Origin: Bacteroidota bacterium
GTDB taxonomy: Bacteria > Bacteroidota > Bacteroidia > B-17B0 > Aurantibacillaceae
NCBI GenBank assembly: GCA_021156365.1
Contig: JAJNDK010000009.1
Coordinates: 1 to 64,000 of the forward strand
Reading direction: 5' to 3'
DNA: 64,000 bases
Numbering within the stretch: the stretch's first letter is position 1; the number at the start of each line of letters is the position of its first letter. The position numbers and the translations under genes were made by a program. Shown here piece after piece: positions 61,068-64,000 of the stretch. The notes beneath the pieces were generated by a model. That model did not search any database. It saw nothing but the letters and a program-made list of their open reading frames with translations, and was not told where the DNA came from.

Positions 61068-61712
61068 ATGAAACTCTCTTCAAAAGCAAAAGATCTTCTG
61101 GATCGGATCAATAGGAAAACAACAAAGCTGGGCGACCTACGCATACTTGCAAAGGACATCAAGAAAGATCATGAATTAGCGATGGAGCTTTGGTCTGCGG
61201 GTGAATATCTGCCCCGGCAGCTGGCCATCCTGATCATGGATAAGAAATTTCTTTCGCAGGAATTTATTGATAAGCTGGATAAAGACATCCGGACGCACAC
61301 ACCCGAAGAAAGAAATCAGTTAATTGACTGGCTGATGGCGAACCAGCTTTCCAAGGACAAAAAAACGGTTGCTCTGATGGCAGCATGGGAAAACAGCCCT
61401 TCTGTACTTCAAAGGCGGATCTTTTGGTATTACCAGGGTCGTTTGCGCTGGGTGGGACAAACACCTCCTTCCAATACGGAGTACCTGCTTTCAGCGATTG
61501 AAAGATCAATAGAACAGGAGAAGCCGGAAGTGCAATGGGCCATGAATTTTACTGCGGCCCAGATCGGGATCTTTCAACCTGAATTTCGCTCCAGGTGTAT
61601 TGCTCTCGGAGAACGGACCGGTTTATACAGGGATGAAGTCGTACATAAAGGATGTACACCTAATTATTTACCGGAATTAATAGCCATACAGGTTGCAAAG
61701 CTGAAGAAATAA
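61068..61712 (+). CDS. AlkD-like DNA alkylation repair protein
   Basis: A 214-residue all-helical protein. The layout (ARxLAKDIKKDHELAMELWSAG, FWYYQGRLRWVGQTPP, VQWAMNFTAAQIG) matches the DNA alkylation-repair (AlkD) HEAT-repeat family, which excises positively charged alkylated bases. It follows the acetyltransferase by 23 bp, and together with the AlkB homologue at 3444 gives two alkylation-related functions in this window. Confidence 0.85.
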   Translation: MKLSSKAKDLLDRINRKTTKLGDLRILAKDIKKDHELAMELWSAGEYLPRQLAILIMDKKFLSQEFIDKLDKDIRTHTPEERNQLIDWLMANQLSKDKKTVALMAAWENSPSVLQRRIFWYYQGRLRWVGQTPPSNTEYLLSAIERSIEQEKPEVQWAMNFTAAQIGIFQPEFRSRCIALGERTGLYRDEVVHKGCTPNYLPELIAIQVAKLKK

Positions 61713-61790
61713 GCCAAACACAACAGCGCATAAGAAATCGCCGGTTTGGTTAATTGAAACACGTTCAACCATTAAGCACAAACACACAAC

Positions 61791-62381
61791 ATGCTGAAAA
61801 AAGATTTTGATGTATTCAAACAAAAATACCTTGCTGATTGTAAAACGCAAAGCAGTAATTCCTGTGTGTTAGAGCTCTACCGCCTGATGCTGGAAAAAGA
61901 GCGCGTGGACAGTGATTACTGGAGCGAAGAGCACGGAGCGGCTGATATTATCCGCATCTTTGAAAACTGCTTTACTGATCATGACTGGAAAGAGCTGGAA
62001 ACGGATCTGCCCAACTGGACCCTCGCCCAACTGGAACTGTTTACAGAAGCCATCATGGGCGGTTATCATAGCTATACGGAAAACGGGGTCTATTACGAAC
62101 ACTATGATGTAGAGAGCCTGACAAAAACAATTCCGAACCGGCTGAGCTTATTGATCCCGATCCTCCGCATCGAAAAAGAAAGAGGTCCCGGGTACCCTGA
62201 GCTATCGATCATCATCCGGCAGAACATTCATTTTATAAATGACCATTTTGATATAGTGCTCCGTAAAAACCCGGAGAACCTGCAAACAATACAACAGATC
62301 GTTGAGCTGTCAGGCATTGCCGCATCACAGGATCAGGGGGCCATCGATCTGAAAAATAAAATTAAAAAGGCCGGGAACTAA
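61791..62381 (+). CDS. Helical protein of unknown function
   Basis: A 196-residue soluble protein with Glu- and Leu-rich helices (VLELYRLMLEKERVDSDYW, LPNWTLAQLELFTEAI). No domain is recognised. Its position after DNA-alkylation repair may be incidental. The 228-bp spacer following it carries a repeat at about 62405-62455 and the RibD-like promoter. Confidence 0.6.
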   Translation: MLKKDFDVFKQKYLADCKTQSSNSCVLELYRLMLEKERVDSDYWSEEHGAADIIRIFENCFTDHDWKELETDLPNWTLAQLELFTEAIMGGYHSYTENGVYYEHYDVESLTKTIPNRLSLLIPILRIEKERGPGYPELSIIIRQNIHFINDHFDIVLRKNPENLQTIQQIVELSGIAASQDQGAIDLKNKIKKAGN

Positions 62382-62464
62382 GCGTTATTCCCCCCGCTCC
62401 GAGCATGTCCCATCCCGAGGTTTCGGGAGGCAATGCTGCGGAATATCCGGGATCGCTACCCTTT

Positions 62465-62497
62465 TTTATCGCAAAAAATTGGTATATATTTACATAA
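62465..62497 (+). promoter_or_regulatory. Conserved promoter block of the first RibD-like gene
   Basis: TTTTATCGCAAAAAATTGG followed by TATATATTTACATAA. The same block recurs with small changes at 63536-63571 before the second RibD-like gene. TATATTTA stands in the place of a -7 box. Confidence 0.55.
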
Positions 62498-62609
62498 GTC
62501 AATTTCGTTTATCCGGCCAATGGAGTGTATAAGCGATTTTTATTGCGGATATACAGTATTAGCGTCATTAAAAGATGTTCGCAGGTAACCAACAATGAAC
62601 AGATAAGAT

Positions 62610-63170
62610 ATGAGAAAGATAATTGCAGCAATCAATATAACAATTGATGGATTTTGCGATCACACGGCAGGATTGCCGGACGAAGAAATACATCAACACT
62701 ATACAGATCTGATAAGTAATGCAGATACGATCCTCTACGGCAGAACAACCTATCAGCTTATGCAATACTGGCAAACGCTGATAAAAAATCCTTCAGGCGA
62801 AAAAACAATGAACGACTTCGCTGTGGCTATAGACAAGATCCCGAAAATTGTCTTCTCGCATACACTGAAAAATACCGGATGGGACAGCGCGAAGCTGGCA
62901 GGTCAGTCTCTTGAAGAAACGGTTGCAGCATTAAAGCGGTCCGGCAATAGCGGGAGCAGAGACATTTTGATCGGCAGCCCGAGTCTGATCGTACAACTGG
63001 CAAACCTTCATTTAATTGATGAATACCAGCTTTGTATTCATCCTGTCATCATAGGAAAAGGTTTGTCATTATTTGAAAACATAAACGACAGGACTGTTTT
63101 TAAGCTCCTAAAGACTAAAACCTTTAGTAATGGTGCAGTGCTCCATTACTATGAACCGAAAAAAGAATAA
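62610..63170 (+). CDS. RibD C-terminal-like reductase (DHFR family)
   Basis: A 186-residue protein of the RibD_C / dihydrofolate-reductase-like family. The N-terminal strand IIAAINITIDGFCD, the cofactor region NADTILYGRTTYQLMQYW and the later GSRDILIGSPSLIVQLANLHLIDEY with HPVIIGKGLSLFENI are typical. It likely uses NADPH; the substrate is unknown. A paralogue with a similar upstream region begins at 63586, so the pair arose by duplication. Confidence 0.88.
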   Translation: MRKIIAAINITIDGFCDHTAGLPDEEIHQHYTDLISNADTILYGRTTYQLMQYWQTLIKNPSGEKTMNDFAVAIDKIPKIVFSHTLKNTGWDSAKLAGQSLEETVAALKRSGNSGSRDILIGSPSLIVQLANLHLIDEYQLCIHPVIIGKGLSLFENINDRTVFKLLKTKTFSNGAVLHYYEPKKE

Positions 63171-63247
63171 GAATCACTAACTCTCTGATCCAATAGCACA
63201 CTCCTGCTCTGCACCCCAACTCCTTCCAATCCCGAAACCCTAACCCA

Positions 63248-63460
63248 TTAGGTATTCTTCCTGGCGATCACCACGCATGCGATCCCGGCAACCAGGGCAA
63301 GTCCCCCGGCATACAGTGGCCAGCTTACCGTCTTTGTTTCTTCTTTATTGATCTCCAGCCGGCCCAGGTCCACAACTTTTTCCTTTTGGGTATAATTCAC
63401 CCCACGGATGATCAGCATGACCAGCCCTATAACGATTAAAATAATTCCGAACGTTCTCAT
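63248..63460 (-). CDS. DUF3185-type small membrane protein
   Basis: A 70-residue protein with two hydrophobic helices (about 3-22 and 47-66) around a charged middle (DLGRLEINKEETKTVSWP), in the style of DUF3185. The function is unknown. It is the only minus-strand gene in the last 15 kb and lies between the two RibD-like genes. Confidence 0.7.
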   Translation of the reverse strand: MRTFGIILIVIGLVMLIIRGVNYTQKEKVVDLGRLEINKEETKTVSWPLYAGGLALVAGIACVVIARKNT

Positions 63461-63535
63461 AGTATTTGTATTTAGCTCAGGTACATTTAAAAATCATACC
63501 AGCTCATTCCCTGCCCGGTCCGCGCATCGCTCTCT

Positions 63536-63571
63536 CTTTTTATCGTAGAATAATTGGCATATATTTACATA
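63536..63571 (+). promoter_or_regulatory. Conserved promoter block of the second RibD-like gene
   Basis: TTTTTTATCGTAGAATAATTGG then CATATATTTACATAA, near-identical to 62465-62497 and 15 bp before the ATG at 63586. Confidence 0.5.
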
Positions 63572-63585
63572 AAAAACAGAACCCT

Positions 63586-64000
63586 ATGAGAAAAATAATT
63601 TCATTTATGCACCTATCGCTCGACGGTTTTGTAGCAGGACCGAAGGGAGAAATGGACTGGATCAAAGTTGACCAGGAAATTTTTGATCATGTCGGCAAGC
63701 GGATAAGCGAAGGCGACACTGCATTGTATGGACGGGTAACTTACGGGATGATGGAAAATTACTGGCCTACCGCAGGAGACAAGCCGGAAGCTACCCGGCA
63801 CGACATTGAACATTCAAAGTGGTATAACAAGGTTCACAAAGTTGTTTTATCAAAAACAATGAAAGACGAGGGTTTGACTAACACCACAATTATCAGCGAC
63901 AAGCTTTCGGACAGCATAAATGAACTAAAACGCTCCGGGAGTAAAGACATCCTGCTTTTTGGCAGCCCCACAGCAACACATTCACTTATGCAGCTGAGTT
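63586..64000 (+). CDS. RibD C-terminal-like reductase, partial
   Basis: This gene begins at 63586 and is cut by the window end, with about 138 codons visible. The start (IISFMHLSLDGFVAGPKGEMDWI) and the stretch GDTALYGRVTYGMMENYW plus KDILLFGSPTATHSL match the RibD_C family and the gene at 62610. The missing part would contain the last strands. It is a paralogue with a shared upstream region. Confidence 0.85.
   Translation, partial: MRKIISFMHLSLDGFVAGPKGEMDWIKVDQEIFDHVGKRISEGDTALYGRVTYGMMENYWPTAGDKPEATRHDIEHSKWYNKVHKVVLSKTMKDEGLTNTTIISDKLSDSINELKRSGSKDILLFGSPTATHSLMQLS

Noticed and set aside
1-64000. tRNA or rRNA genes
   Set aside because: No stretch with convincing cloverleaf and CCA-end features or rRNA-like sequence was seen by eye; a covariance-model scan would settle it.

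Overview
The window is a stretch of chromosome from a member of the Bacteroidota. Three proteins end in type IX secretion (T9SS) sorting domains (23161-24840, 45032-46462, 53569-54708). Lipoprotein signals have the short Bacteroidota form ending in A-S-C, several promoters match the TTG / TAnnTTTG pattern of this phylum, and families such as DUF2911, DUF4382, PepSY-like and fused E1 alpha/beta are typical of it. The gene set suits a Chitinophagales- or Sphingobacteriales-like lineage, but genus cannot be read from the sequence. No tRNA, rRNA, transposase, integrase or CRISPR array was seen.

Left part (1-24.8 kb): an unusually regular 21-bp tandem array opens the window. It is followed by a secreted thioredoxin, a DUF4349 lipoprotein, a YdeI/AlkB pair, a DUF2911 protein, and a minus-strand operon of PIG-L deacetylase, an unannotated 38-residue membrane peptide and an SSF symporter. 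Then come an OmpR-type two-component system with a PepSY-like protein, pirin, nitroreductase and an iron-sulfur CDGSH protein, a secreted two-domain protein, a LytS/LytT-type sensor-regulator pair, and a coupled operon of a T9SS beta-propeller, a caspase/CHAT-like protein and a membrane protein.

Middle part (25-44.9 kb): mostly housekeeping genes: deoxynucleoside kinase, folK, sppA-dapF (overlapping), uvrA, proline dehydrogenase, aroB, cdsA, glutamate-type dehydrogenase and a fused branched-chain 2-oxoacid dehydrogenase E1. Spacers here carry several families of short perfect palindromes, and two copies lie inside reading frames of secreted proteins.

Right part (45-64 kb): accessory DNA. A remnant of the 3' end of the E1 gene lies 3.7 kb downstream of the parent, so the intervening block is bracketed by direct repeats. 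Next comes a run of single, AT-rich, same-strand genes whose boundaries behave like integron cassettes: each has terminal inverted repeats built on GTTA/TAAC and is followed by an imperfect palindrome. A broken chromate-transporter gene (chrA) follows. Further right are a DUF2975/YozG regulator pair, a T9SS esterase, probable orphan immunity genes, two AT-rich genes of unknown function, DNA-alkylation repair and acetyltransferase genes, and two RibD-like reductases that share a duplicated promoter region. The second reductase runs off the end of the window.
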